Made by a program: the position numbers and the translations under genes. A stretch of 64,000 nt of DNA, taken from assembly GCF_050632745.1 (NCBI RefSeq), contig NZ_JBODSD010000002.1, positions 186,001-250,000 on the forward strand, read 5' to 3'. Shown one piece after another: positions 39,844 to 48,733 of the stretch. The notes beneath the pieces were generated by a model. It saw only the letters and a program-made list of their open reading frames with translations. It ran no database searches and was not told where the DNA came from. Positions within the stretch are counted from its first letter, which is position 1. Each line of letters opens with the position of its first letter. This DNA comes from Mumia sp050632745. GTDB lineage: Bacteria; Actinomycetota; Actinomycetes; Propionibacteriales; Nocardioidaceae.

Positions 39844-40797
39844 ATGACGACAACACCAGCGCCCGCGATCGACGTCCGCGGGCTGCGCAAGACGTACGGT
39901 CCGGTGGTGGCCGTCGACCACGTCGACCTTGCCGTTGCCGAGGGGGAGATCTTCGGCGTGCTCGGCCCCAACGGCTCGGGCAAGAGCACCACCGTCGAGT
40001 GCATCGCCGGGATGCGGCGCCCCGACGCGGGGACCGTCCGCATCCTCGGGCTCGACCCCGTCGCCGACCACGACGCGGTGAAGCGCTCGGTCGGCGTCCA
40101 GCTCCAGAGCGCGGGCCTCCAGCCCAAGCTGCGGGTCCGCGAGGCGCTCGACCTCTTCGCGTCGTTCTACGACGACCCGCGCGAGCCGCTCGAGCTGGCG
40201 ACGCGGCTCGGCCTCGGCGACCGCCTGGACCACCCGTGGCGCAAGCTGTCCGGCGGGCAGCAGCAACGGCTCGCGATCGCGCTGGCGCTCGTGGGACGAC
40301 CCCGCGTCGCGCTGCTCGACGAGCTGAGCACCGGGCTCGACCCGCGCTCGCGCCGGGACGTGTGGGACCTGGTCGAGGAGGTCCGCGCCGACGGGACGAC
40401 GATCCTGCTGGTCACGCACCTCATGGAGGAGGCTCAGCACCTGTGCGACCGGATCGCGCTGGTGGAGCGGGGCCGGATCCTCGTCGTCGACACTCCCGAG
40501 GGGCTGATCGGGCGCACGGCAGCGCCGCTGGTGATGTCGTTCGTGCCCGACCGCGCGCTCGACACCGGAGGGCTCGTCGCCCTCGCGGGGGTGTCCGACG
40601 TGATGGAGCGCAGCGGACGCCTCCAGGTCGCGTGCGACGACGCGGCGGTGCTCCGCGTCCTCGACTGGCTGCACGACCAGCACGTCCGGCCCGAGCACCT
40701 GCGGGTCACCGAGTCGTCGCTCGACGAGGCCTACCTCGACCTCGTCGCCGGCGACGAGACCACCACCGACGCGCCCGAGAAGGAGTCGATCCGATGA
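39844..40797 (+). CDS. ABC-2 type exporter ATP-binding protein
   Basis: 317 residues: Walker A GPNGSGKST, signature LSGGQQQR, Walker B VALLDELSTGLDP (Leu-Ser in place of the common Glu-Pro), and switch His in TILLVTHLMEEAQHL. The DrrA/CcmA-like C-terminal extension is present. ATG 39844 is used; ATG 39835 is also in frame. The permease start overlaps its stop (ATGA). Exporter of drugs or lipids, followed by a two-component pair. Confidence 0.9.
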   Translation: MTTTPAPAIDVRGLRKTYGPVVAVDHVDLAVAEGEIFGVLGPNGSGKSTTVECIAGMRRPDAGTVRILGLDPVADHDAVKRSVGVQLQSAGLQPKLRVREALDLFASFYDDPREPLELATRLGLGDRLDHPWRKLSGGQQQRLAIALALVGRPRVALLDELSTGLDPRSRRDVWDLVEEVRADGTTILLVTHLMEEAQHLCDRIALVERGRILVVDTPEGLIGRTAAPLVMSFVPDRALDTGGLVALAGVSDVMERSGRLQVACDDAAVLRVLDWLHDQHVRPEHLRVTESSLDEAYLDLVAGDETTTDAPEKESIR

Positions 40798-41546
40798 GCA
40801 CCGCCACCTCCCCGGCCGCCGCGATGCTGCGCACCGAGGGCCGTCTCATGCTCCGTGAGCCCGGATCCATGTTCTGGATCGTCGCCTTCCCGACGATCCT
40901 CCTCTGCGTCCTGGGGGCCATCCCGTCCTTCCGTGAGGCCAGCGACGACCTGGGCGGCATCCGCGTCATCGACCTCTACGTCCCGATCGTCGTCCTGCTG
41001 TCGGCGATCATGGCGTCGCTGCAGTCCATGCCCGCGGTCATCTCGGCGTACCGCGAGAACCAGGTGCTGCGGCGCTACGCGACGACGCCGGCGAGGCCGA
41101 CGCAGATCCTCATGGCGCAGTGGGTGATCCACGGCGCGGGGATCCTCGCGGGGTCGATCCTCGCCGTCACGGTCGGGCGGCTCGTCTACGACGTGTCGCT
41201 GCCGGGATCTCCGCTCACCTACCTGGGGATCTTCGTCCTGGCGGTCCTGGCGAACCTCTCGACCGGCGGGCTGATCGCCGGCCTCGCCCCGTCGACCAAG
41301 GCATCGGCGGCGATCGGCACGGTGGTGTTCTTCCCGACGATGTTCACCGCCGGCGTGTGGCTCCCGGTCACGGTGCTCCCCGGGCTCCTCGGCGACATCG
41401 TCGCGCTCACCCCGAACGGAGCCGCGGCGCTCGCCCTCGACGAGGCCGCCGCCGGGCGCAGCCCGGACCTGCTCCACGTCCTCGTGCTGCTGGCCTGGAC
41501 CGTCGGGCTCGGCGCCCTGGCTGCGCGATACTTCCGGTGGGAGTGA
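40794..41546 (+). CDS. ABC-2 type exporter permease
   Basis: 250 residues with six helices (PGSMFWIVAFPTILLCVLGAIP, LYVPIVVLLSAIMASLQSMP, WVIHGAGILAGSILAVTV, YLGIFVLAVLANLSTGGLIAG, GTVVFFPTMFTAGVWLPVTVLP, and a last one near the end). RENQVLRRYATTPARPTQILMAQW is the typical coupling segment of ABC2_membrane proteins. Partner of the ATPase at 39844. Confidence 0.88.
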   Translation: MSTATSPAAAMLRTEGRLMLREPGSMFWIVAFPTILLCVLGAIPSFREASDDLGGIRVIDLYVPIVVLLSAIMASLQSMPAVISAYRENQVLRRYATTPARPTQILMAQWVIHGAGILAGSILAVTVGRLVYDVSLPGSPLTYLGIFVLAVLANLSTGGLIAGLAPSTKASAAIGTVVFFPTMFTAGVWLPVTVLPGLLGDIVALTPNGAAALALDEAAAGRSPDLLHVLVLLAWTVGLGALAARYFRWE

Positions 41547-41580
41547 CCCGCGGGGGGCGGGAGCGGACGAGGCGGAGGCG

Positions 41581-42834
41581 ATGAGCGAGCTGGCGGCACG
41601 GATCGAGCAGCGCTGGGCGGTGCTGCAGCGCCGCGGGCCGTACGGGATCCTCGCCGTCGCCACCCTCCTCGCGGTGCTGACGGCCGAGCCGCTGGGGTTC
41701 GTCGCCCAGCTGCCGTACGTCGTCGCGCTGGCGGTGCTCGTCGCGGTCGGCCACTGGTGGTGTGTCGACCGGCGGTGGGACGGCGGGCGGCTCGACGACA
41801 AGCTGGGGCAGACGTACGTGGTGCTCCGGACGCTCGCCGCGTTCGTGATGTCGTGGCTCAACCCGTTCTGCGCGGTCTTCGGGTTCGTCGCGTACTTCGA
41901 CGCGTCTCTCTACGCGAAGGGCCGCTGGGTGCCGGTCGTCCTCGGCGTCACGGCGGTCACCATGGCCGGCTCCCAGTCCGGAGGTTTCCCGCCGTCGGGG
42001 ACGACGCAGACGCTGGTGTTCCTCGGACTCCTGGCGCTGAACTTCGGCCTCGTGCTCGTCTTCACCGCGATCGCCGGCCAGGAGTCCGCCCTGGCTGACG
42101 AGCGGGTCGCCACCATCGCCGAGCTGGAGCGCACGAACGCCCGGCTCGAGGAGGCGATGGAGGAGAACGCCGCGCTCCAGGAGGCGCTGGTGAGGCGGGC
42201 CCGCGAGGCCGGGATCCACGAGGAGCGCGAGCGGCTCGCCGCCGAGATCCACGACACGATCGCGCAGGGGCTCGCCGGGATCGTGACCCAGCTGCAGGCG
42301 GCCGACGAGGCGTACGACGACGCGGCGGCGTCCGACCACCGCAAGCGCGCCGCCGAGCTGGCCCGCGCCTCCCTCGACGAGGCACGGCGTTCCGTGCAGG
42401 CGCTCGGACCGGCTGCGCTCGACACCCTCGACCTGGTCGACGCCGTCCGCAGCCGGGCGCAGGAGTGGACCGCCGAGGCCGGGGTCGCGTCCCACGTCGT
42501 CGTCACCGGCGAGCCCGAGCCTCTCCCGCCCGACGTCGAGGCGGTGGTGCTTCGCGTCGTCCAGGAGTCGCTCACCAACGTGACGCGCCACGCGGGCGCG
42601 TCGCGGGTCGGCATCACGCTCTCGTACACCGACGACGAGGTCGTGCTCGACGTCCGCGACGACGGACGTGGGTTCGACCCGGCGGGTCCGAACGGGACCA
42701 GCGACGGTGGCGGCTTCGGTATCGCGGGGATGCGTCGCCGCGCCGACCGGGCCGGTGGCGTGCTGGTGGTCGAGTCGGAGCCCGGGGGCGGGACGGCGGT
42801 CTCGCTCCGCGTACCGTCGGGGTGCCATGACTGA
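41581..42834 (+). CDS. sensor histidine kinase (LiaS/DesK-type)
   Basis: 417 residues. Five to six membrane helices (about 20-165), a coiled coil (LERTNARLEEAMEENAALQEALVRRAREAGIHEERERL), then HisKA_3 LAAEIHDTIAQGLAGIVTQLQAA with the phospho-His. The ATPase domain has LRVVQESLTNVTRHAG, VRDDGRGFDPAG and GGFGIAGMRRRADRAGG. It lies 34 bp after the ABC exporter genes and overlaps its regulator by 8 bp. It probably senses an envelope or drug signal and controls the exporter. Confidence 0.89.
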   Translation: MSELAARIEQRWAVLQRRGPYGILAVATLLAVLTAEPLGFVAQLPYVVALAVLVAVGHWWCVDRRWDGGRLDDKLGQTYVVLRTLAAFVMSWLNPFCAVFGFVAYFDASLYAKGRWVPVVLGVTAVTMAGSQSGGFPPSGTTQTLVFLGLLALNFGLVLVFTAIAGQESALADERVATIAELERTNARLEEAMEENAALQEALVRRAREAGIHEERERLAAEIHDTIAQGLAGIVTQLQAADEAYDDAAASDHRKRAAELARASLDEARRSVQALGPAALDTLDLVDAVRSRAQEWTAEAGVASHVVVTGEPEPLPPDVEAVVLRVVQESLTNVTRHAGASRVGITLSYTDDEVVLDVRDDGRGFDPAGPNGTSDGGGFGIAGMRRRADRAGGVLVVESEPGGGTAVSLRVPSGCHD

Positions 42835-43462
42835 GCCCGCCCTGCGCCTGCTGCTGGTCGACGACCACCCAGTGGTCCGCGACGGCCTGCGCGGCATGCT
42901 CGAGGGTTCGTCGGAGTTCGCGGTCGTCGGCGAGGCGTCCGACGGCCCGGCCGGCGTGCGGCTCGCCGTCTCGCTGCAGCCGGACGTCGTCCTCATGGAC
43001 CTGCGGATGCCCGGCGGCGGTGGCGTGGACGCGATCGCCGCACTGCAGGAGCGCGGGTTCCCGGGTCGGGTCCTCGTCCTCACCACGTACGACACCGACC
43101 GCGACATCATGGCGGCGCTCGACGCCGGGGCGACCGGCTACCTCCTCAAGGACGCGCGGCGCGACGACCTCTTCGCCGCGATCCGCGCCGCCGGGCGCGG
43201 GGAGTCGGTCCTGTCGCCCGCGGTGGCGACGCGCGTGGTGTCTCGGGTCCGGGCGCGCTCGCAGGAGCTGAGCGGCCGCGAGGAGGAGGTGCTCGCGCTC
43301 GTCGCGCGGGGCCGCTCGAACCGTGAGATCGCGAAGCTGCTCTTCGTGAGCGAGGCGACGGTCAAGACGCACCTCGGGCACGTCTACGAGAAGCTCGGCG
43401 TGAAGGACCGTGCCGCAGCCGTCGCCACCGCGTACGAGCGGGGGCTCCTCGGCGGGCGCTGA
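42827..43462 (+). CDS. NarL/LuxR-family response regulator
   Basis: 211 residues. Receiver: LLLVDDHPVVRDGLRGML, Asp in VVLMDLRMPGGGG, VLTTYDTDRD. LuxR helix-turn-helix: LSGREEEVLALVARGRSNREIAKLLFVSEATVKTHLGHVYEKLG. It overlaps the kinase gene by 8 bp. Last gene of the ABC exporter-two-component operon. Confidence 0.91.
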   Translation: MTEPALRLLLVDDHPVVRDGLRGMLEGSSEFAVVGEASDGPAGVRLAVSLQPDVVLMDLRMPGGGGVDAIAALQERGFPGRVLVLTTYDTDRDIMAALDAGATGYLLKDARRDDLFAAIRAAGRGESVLSPAVATRVVSRVRARSQELSGREEEVLALVARGRSNREIAKLLFVSEATVKTHLGHVYEKLGVKDRAAAVATAYERGLLGGR

Positions 43463-43465
43463 GCG

Positions 43466-44821
43466 TCAGGCGCCGCCCGGGATCGGGACGGTGGGGTCGT
43501 ACGGGACCCGCGTGTAGCAGAACGTGCCGACGTCGAGGTGGCTCACCGACCCGTCCTCGCGGCGGACGACCCGCAGCGTCTCGCCGAGCTGGTAGCCGCT
43601 CAGCCCGGTCCAGGTGTCGGGGCCGGCCGGCGCGAAGGTGTACGCGCGGCCGCCCTCGGAAGCGAGCGCCAGCACGCTGCCGTCGTACGACATCGTGGCC
43701 GGCTGGTGCCCCCAGTGCCAGGTGCCGAGGAGCTCGCGCACCGCGTCCGGCACCTCGCGGGTCGGCGTCCACTCCGGCGCGATCACCGGCTCGTGCGCCA
43801 GCACGGTCTCGATCATCGTGCGCGGGAGCCCGCCGACGTCGAGCCCGTACGCGGTGTTCGCGAGCACCACCGCTCCGACGCCGGAGTCACGGTCGACGTA
43901 CGCGCCGGCGAGGAAGCCGGGCATGGAGCCGCCGTGACCGACGAGGACCCGCTCCCCCGCGACGGAGAGCCGGAGCCCCAGCCCGTACGCGCCCGCGCCC
44001 TTCTCGTCCGGGTCGCCCGACTGCGGTGTCGTCATCGCGGTCAGCGACGCGGGGCTGAGGAGCGTCGGACACGCCAGCTCCGCGAGCCACCGGCACAGGT
44101 CGCTCGGGGTGCTCCACAGCTGTCCGGCCGGGGCCATCGCGACCGAGTCCTGGTGCGGCTCGGCGACGAGGGCGCCGGTCAGCGCCTCGACCGCGAAGCC
44201 GTCGGCGTGCGGGGCGGTCGCCGCGTACGAGGTGCGCGACATCCCGAGCGGCTTCAGGATCCGATCGGTGAGGACCTCGCGCCAGGGCGCGCCCCGGAGC
44301 ACCTCGACGACGCGGCCGAGGATGCCGTACGACAGGTTCGAGTAGTGGTACCGCTCGCCCGCCCCGAGGACCCGCGTCGCGTCGGCGTTGGCGGCGACGA
44401 GGTCGGCGTACGGGCCGCCGGGGCTGCGCTCCCACCACGGCCCCGCAGGCTCGGCCGGAAGCCCGCCCGCGTGCGAGAGCAGGCCGCGGACCGTCGCGTC
44501 GGCGAACGGGCCCTCCGGGACGTACGTGCCGACCGTGTCAGCGAGGTCGAGCGCACCCTCCTCCCGCAGCTGCAGCACCAGCGCGGCCGTGAGGGTCTTG
44601 GTGATGGACCCGATGCGGTACTGCGTGTCAGCCGTCGCCCGTGCCGTCCCGCCGGCGTGGACGGCGGTGCCGCGCGCGCCGGACCACGCCACCTCCCCGT
44701 CACGGACCACCGCGGCGCTCAGCGACGGGACGCGGCTCCCTGCCTGCGCCGCGGCCACCGCGGCCTCGAGGTGGACGGCGGTCGAGGGAAGGACGGGGTG
44801 CGCGTCGGGCTGCGAGGTCAC
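43466..44821 (-). CDS. serine hydrolase (class C beta-lactamase/PBP-like)
   Basis: 451 residues: catalytic SITK (in YRIGSITKTLTAALVLQL), YSN (YHYSNLSYG), and HGG (VGHGGSMPGF), the three active-site motifs of the beta-lactamase-related family. A C-terminal domain of about 100 residues (TWHWGHQPATMSYDG) follows. No signal peptide, so probably cytoplasmic; likely an esterase or peptidase. GTG 44821 overlaps the gcvP stop by 4 bp, which links it to the glycine cleavage transcript. Confidence 0.85.
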   Translation of the reverse strand: MTSQPDAHPVLPSTAVHLEAAVAAAQAGSRVPSLSAAVVRDGEVAWSGARGTAVHAGGTARATADTQYRIGSITKTLTAALVLQLREEGALDLADTVGTYVPEGPFADATVRGLLSHAGGLPAEPAGPWWERSPGGPYADLVAANADATRVLGAGERYHYSNLSYGILGRVVEVLRGAPWREVLTDRILKPLGMSRTSYAATAPHADGFAVEALTGALVAEPHQDSVAMAPAGQLWSTPSDLCRWLAELACPTLLSPASLTAMTTPQSGDPDEKGAGAYGLGLRLSVAGERVLVGHGGSMPGFLAGAYVDRDSGVGAVVLANTAYGLDVGGLPRTMIETVLAHEPVIAPEWTPTREVPDAVRELLGTWHWGHQPATMSYDGSVLALASEGGRAYTFAPAGPDTWTGLSGYQLGETLRVVRREDGSVSHLDVGTFCYTRVPYDPTVPIPGGA

Positions 44822-47718
44822 TCCGCGAATGCTTCCGGAGGCGGGCAGGCGCACGCAAGGTTGCGATCGCCGTACGCCTGGTCGATCCGCGCCACCGCCG
44901 GCCAGTACTTGTCGACGTGGCTGCCGGTGGGGAACGCGCCGAGGTCACGGTCGTACGGGCGGTCCCACTCCCCTGCCAGCGCCTTGAGCGTGTGCGGGGC
45001 GCGGCGCAGCGGGCTCTCCTCCACCGCGACGTCGCCGCGCTCGACCGCGTCGGCCTCGGCACGGATCGCGATCATCGCGTCGCAGAAGCGGTCGATCTCG
45101 GTCAGCGACTCCGACTCCGTCGGCTCGACCATCAGCGTCCCGGCGACCGGGAAGCTCATCGTCGGCGCGTGGAAGCCGTAGTCGATCAGCCGCTTCGCGA
45201 CGTCGTCGACGCTGACGCCACTCGCCTTCGTCAGCGGGCGGACGTCGATGATGCACTCGTGCGCGACCAGACCGTGGTCGCCCGCGTAGAGCACCGGGAA
45301 GTGCTCGCGCAGCCGGTGCGCGACGTAGTTCGCGTTCAGCACCGCCACCGAGGTCGCGTCGGTCAGGCCCTGCGCGCCCATCAGCGCGACGTACGCCCAC
45401 GAGATCTGCAGGATGCCGGCGGAGCCGTACGGGGCGGAGCTGATCGCGCCGATGCCCTCCCGGTCCTCCGCCAGCGGCGCCATCGGGTGGCTCGGCAGGA
45501 ACGGCTTGAGGTGCTCCGCGACCGCCACGGGACCGACGCCGGGGCCGCCGCCGCCGTGCGGGATGCAGAACGTCTTGTGCAGGTTGAGGTGGCTGACGTC
45601 CCCGCCGAACTCGCCGGGCTTCGCGTGCCCGAGAAGCGCGTTCAGGTTGGCCCCGTCGACGTACACCTGCCCGCCGGCACCGTGGACCACGTCGCAGAGC
45701 TCGGTGATCCCGTGCTCGTACACGCCGTGCGTCGACGGGTAGGTGACCATGATCGCCGCGAGGTCGTCGGCGTGCTCCGCGCACTTGGCGCGCAGGTCGT
45801 CGAGGTCCACCTCGCCGTCGTCGGCGGCCTTGACGACCACGACGCGCATGCCGGCCATCACGGCCGAGGCGGCGTTCGTGCCGTGGGCCGAGGACGGGAT
45901 CAGGCAGATGTCACGGGCCTCGTCGCCACGGCTGCGGTGGTAGCCGCGGATCGCGAGCAGGCCGGCCAGCTCCCCCTGGGACCCGGCGTTGGGCTGGACG
46001 GACACGGCGGCGTACCCGGTGACCTCCGCGAGCCAGGACTCGAGCTGCTTCACCAGCCGCAGGGTTCCCTGGGCGTCCTCGCCCGGCACGAACGGGTGCA
46101 GGTCGGCGAACTCCGGCCAGCTCACCGGCTCCATCTCGGTCGTCGCGTTGAGCTTCATCGTGCAGGAGCCGAGCGGGATCATCCCGCGGTCGAGCGCGTA
46201 GTCGCGGTCGCCGAGGCGCGCGATGTAGCGCAGCATCTCGGTCTCGGAGTGGTGCGTGTTGAAGACCTCGTGGGTGAGGACGTCGTCGTCACGCCGCGGA
46301 GCGCCGCGCAGGGCGTCGGGGGCGGCGAGGTCGATCGCCGGGAGATCGGCGCCGGTGATGCCGAACGCCTCCCAGACGGCCTCCAGGTGCGCCGGCGTGG
46401 TGACCTCGGAGGTGCTGATCCCGACGTGGTCCTCGTCGACCGGGCGCAGGTGGACGCCGAGGCGGCGGGCAGCGCTGACGACGTCGCCGGCGCGCCCGGG
46501 CACGCGCGCGAGGACGGTGTCGAAGAAGGTGTCGTGGACGACCTCGACGTCGTGCCGGCGCAGTCCCTCGGCGAGGACGGCCGCGCTGCGGTGGACCCGG
46601 TACGCGATCTGGCGGAGCCCCTCCGGGCCGTGGTAGACGGCGTACATCGACGCGACCACGGCCAGGAGCACCTGCGCCGTACAGATGTTGGACGTCGCAC
46701 GGTCACGGCGGATGTGCTGCTCGCGGGTCTGGAGGGCGAGCCGGTACGCCGGGCGTCCCTCGGCGTCGACGGACACGCCGACCAGACGCCCGGGGAGGTG
46801 ACGCTCCAGCCCGTCCTTGACGGCGATGAAGCCCGCGTGCGGACCGCCGTAGAACATCGGGACGCCGAAGCGCTGGCTGGAACCGACCACGACGTCGGCC
46901 CCGAGCGACCCCGGAGAGGCGAGGAGCGTGAGCGCGAGCGGGTCGCTCGTGACGACGGCCAGCCCGCCGCGCTCGTGCACGGCCGCGATCACGTCGGCCG
47001 GGTCGGCGATCGCCCCGTCCTGGCGGGGGTAGGCGATCAGGGCACCGCAGAGGTCGCCGTCGGGCAACCCCTCCGCGAGGTCGGCCTCGACCAGCGGGAT
47101 GCCCATGGCCTCGGCGCGGGTCCGCACGACCGCGAGGGTCTGCGGGAGGCAGCCGGTGTCGACGACGAACGGCTTGTCGGCGTTGGCGCGGACGGCCCGG
47201 CGCGTCAGCGTCATCGCCTCGGCCGCCGCCGTCCCCTCGTCGAGCAGCGACGCGTTGGCGGTCGGCAGGCCGGCGAGGTCGGCGACCATCGTCTGGAAGT
47301 TGATCAGCGCCTCGAGCCGGCCCTGGGAGATCTCGGGCTGGTACGGCGTGTAGGCGGTGTACCAGCGCGGGTCCTCGAGCACGTTGCGCCGGACGACCGG
47401 GGGCGTCACGGTCGGGTGGTAGCCGAGCCCGATCATCGCCACGCCGGGGTTGTTCTGGGCGGCGAGGTCGCGCAGCGCCGCGGTCACCTGCGGCTCCGAC
47501 AGCGCGGGGAGCAGCGACAGCGTCTCGCCGAGACGGATGCCCTTCGGGACGGCGGCCGCCATCAGGTCGTCCAGATTGCCGTAGCCGAGCGCCTCCAGCA
47601 TCTGCGTCTGCTCGGCCGCGTCGGGGCCGATGTGGCGCGCAGCGAACGGCGCGGCTCCCGCCAGCTCGGACAGCGTGGGCCGTGACGACGAAGAGGGTGA
47701 CGTGGACGTGTCGCTCAT
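44818..47718 (-). CDS. gcvP: glycine dehydrogenase (aminomethyl-transferring), P-protein
   Basis: 966 residues, full length. PLP-binding Lys is about residue 715 in LNLHKTFCIPHGGGGPG; also FAARHIGPDAAEQTQML near the start and EPVSWPEFADLHPFVPG. It decarboxylates glycine and passes the aminomethyl group to lipoyl-GcvH, encoded about 3 kb upstream on the same strand. A glycine riboswitch lies in its leader. CTGCGGGAG precedes ATG 47718. GcvT is not in this window. The serine hydrolase is translationally coupled downstream. Confidence 0.96.
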   Translation of the reverse strand: MSDTSTSPSSSSRPTLSELAGAAPFAARHIGPDAAEQTQMLEALGYGNLDDLMAAAVPKGIRLGETLSLLPALSEPQVTAALRDLAAQNNPGVAMIGLGYHPTVTPPVVRRNVLEDPRWYTAYTPYQPEISQGRLEALINFQTMVADLAGLPTANASLLDEGTAAAEAMTLTRRAVRANADKPFVVDTGCLPQTLAVVRTRAEAMGIPLVEADLAEGLPDGDLCGALIAYPRQDGAIADPADVIAAVHERGGLAVVTSDPLALTLLASPGSLGADVVVGSSQRFGVPMFYGGPHAGFIAVKDGLERHLPGRLVGVSVDAEGRPAYRLALQTREQHIRRDRATSNICTAQVLLAVVASMYAVYHGPEGLRQIAYRVHRSAAVLAEGLRRHDVEVVHDTFFDTVLARVPGRAGDVVSAARRLGVHLRPVDEDHVGISTSEVTTPAHLEAVWEAFGITGADLPAIDLAAPDALRGAPRRDDDVLTHEVFNTHHSETEMLRYIARLGDRDYALDRGMIPLGSCTMKLNATTEMEPVSWPEFADLHPFVPGEDAQGTLRLVKQLESWLAEVTGYAAVSVQPNAGSQGELAGLLAIRGYHRSRGDEARDICLIPSSAHGTNAASAVMAGMRVVVVKAADDGEVDLDDLRAKCAEHADDLAAIMVTYPSTHGVYEHGITELCDVVHGAGGQVYVDGANLNALLGHAKPGEFGGDVSHLNLHKTFCIPHGGGGPGVGPVAVAEHLKPFLPSHPMAPLAEDREGIGAISSAPYGSAGILQISWAYVALMGAQGLTDATSVAVLNANYVAHRLREHFPVLYAGDHGLVAHECIIDVRPLTKASGVSVDDVAKRLIDYGFHAPTMSFPVAGTLMVEPTESESLTEIDRFCDAMIAIRAEADAVERGDVAVEESPLRRAPHTLKALAGEWDRPYDRDLGAFPTGSHVDKYWPAVARIDQAYGDRNLACACPPPEAFAE

Positions 47719-47761
47719 GCGCGATCTCCCGCAGGCTCGGGTGGGTCGGTCAACCCTCCCC

Positions 47762-47789
47762 CTCTGTCACGCGGCTGTGCGCTTCAGAG
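47762..47789 (-). other. second copy of the riboswitch P1 3' strand inside a leader hairpin
   Basis: On the transcript, CCGCGTGAC (47766-47774) repeats exactly the 3' strand of the aptamer P1 helix (47797-47805). It lies in the loop of a CUCUG/CAGAG stem (47785-47789 with 47762-47766, sharing one base), about 50 nt before the gcvP start codon. It can pair with the P1 5' strand, so it is a candidate switching strand. Confidence 0.55.
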
Positions 47790-47796
47790 TGCCTGG

Positions 47797-47880
47797 GTCA
47801 CGCGGTCCTGGTGCCTGAGAGGTTCCGGGGAGGAATTGCCCCTTCGGCGCCGCGACGCTGCGCGGGCTCTCCCGCGTGAC
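47797..47880 (-). ncRNA. glycine riboswitch, single aptamer
   Basis: Read on the minus strand the 84 nt start GTCACGCGG and end CCGCGTGAC, a 9-bp P1 (47872-47880 with 47797-47805). Between are the conserved glycine-aptamer blocks GGGAGAG, GCGCCGAAGGGGCAA and CTCAGGCA, then GGAC. Only one aptamer is present. It precedes gcvP by about 80 nt, as expected for an ON switch of glycine catabolism. Confidence 0.93.
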
Positions 47881-47900
47881 GTGTTCGGCCGTACGCGGTC

Positions 47901-47906
47901 AGGCTA
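47901..47906 (-). promoter_or_regulatory. -10 box of the gcvP leader transcript
   Basis: TAGCCT on the minus strand places transcription start near 47894, about 14 nt before the aptamer. The -35 position (47924-47929) falls inside the left arm of a 17-bp inverted repeat and is weak (ACGGGG), which suggests that a bound protein aids or blocks this promoter. Confidence 0.5.
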
Positions 47907-47923
47907 CCAGCCGCTCGCCGCCT

Positions 47924-47989
47924 CCCCGTTGTGAAGGGTTCGCGCGGGTATGGCGACCCAAAGACCGACCGCAACCCTTCAAAACGGGG
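47924..47989. repeat. 17-bp inverted repeat upstream of the gcvP promoter
   Basis: Left arm 47924-47940 (CCCCGTTGTGAAGGGTT) and right arm 47973-47989 (AACCCTTCAAAACGGGG) match in 16 of 17 positions, separated by 32 bp. The left arm covers the -35 region of the gcvP leader promoter. It lies between the merR stop and the riboswitch. Either a paired operator or a long hairpin; the wide loop argues for an operator. Confidence 0.6.
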
Positions 47990-48012
47990 ACGAGCGCTGA
48001 GCTGGTGCCGGG

Positions 48013-48609
48013 TCAGCCGACGCGCCGGTTGCGGCGACGCGCAGCCAGCTCGTCGGCCGGGTCCTCGGCGGACGACTCGGCGCGCTCGCTCGGGAGGTCG
48101 GACAGCGTGCCCTCGATCTCGCGCCAGACGCCGCCGATGGCGATGCCGAACACGCCCTGGCCGCCCTGGAGGAGGTCGATGACCTCGTCGGCGGAGCGGC
48201 ACTCGTAGACCGACACGCCGTCGCTCATCAGGGTCACCGTCGTCAGGTCGTCGGTGCCGCGCTCGCGGAGGTGCTGGATCGCCGTCCGGATCTGCTGGAG
48301 CGAGATCCCGGCATCGAGGAGGCGCTTGATGATCTTGAGCAGGAGAACGTCCCGGAACGAGTAGAGCCGCTGGCTGCCCGAGCCGCTCGCGTCACGGATC
48401 GACGGCTCCACGAGCCCCGTGCGGGCCCAGTAGTCCAGCTGTCGGTAGGTGATCCCGGCGGCCTTGCACGCGGTCGGCCCGCGGAAGCCGGTGTCCTCGG
48501 GGACGGTGGCCACGTCGTCGTCGAAGAGCAGGCCCTGATCACCGGCGGCCTCACGCGCCGCGTCGACACCCTCGTCATGCCGGGTCGTCGAGTTCTGCTT
48601 GCCGCCCAC
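48013..48609 (-). CDS. MerR family transcriptional regulator (second of the ftsR cluster)
   Basis: 198 residues: GPTACKAAGITYRQLDYWARTGLVEPSIRDASGSGSQRLYSFRDVLLLKIIKRLLDAGISLQQIRTAI is the MerR DNA-binding region (about 44-110). A C-terminal part (VTLMSDGVSVYECRSADEVIDLLQGGQGVFGIAIGGVWREIEGTL) replaces the metal-binding segment. Orthologues always follow the bifunctional nuclease gene in actinobacteria. Just upstream of gcvP, it may influence that promoter. Confidence 0.88.
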   Translation of the reverse strand: MGGKQNSTTRHDEGVDAAREAAGDQGLLFDDDVATVPEDTGFRGPTACKAAGITYRQLDYWARTGLVEPSIRDASGSGSQRLYSFRDVLLLKIIKRLLDAGISLQQIRTAIQHLRERGTDDLTTVTLMSDGVSVYECRSADEVIDLLQGGQGVFGIAIGGVWREIEGTLSDLPSERAESSAEDPADELAARRRNRRVG

Positions 48610-48733
48610 CGGAGCCTCCGTCTCGCACCGTCATCTGCCCGTTCAAGGTAGGGCCGCTCCCCCGGGTGGTCAACGACATCCGTCGCGACGCGCCGGGGCG
48701 ACCCTCAACCTCAGGTCCAGGATGAGTCCTGGC

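Noticed and set aside
44641..47685. A 1014-codon open frame opposite gcvP
   Set aside because: Antisense shadow of a well-identified 966-residue enzyme; composition (Val/Asp/Arg/His) is typical of reverse-strand translation of GC-rich genes.
47761..47805. Second glycine aptamer after the first
   Set aside because: Only the P1 3' strand is repeated; the GGGAGAG, GCCGAAGG and CTCAGG blocks occur once, so it is a single aptamer.
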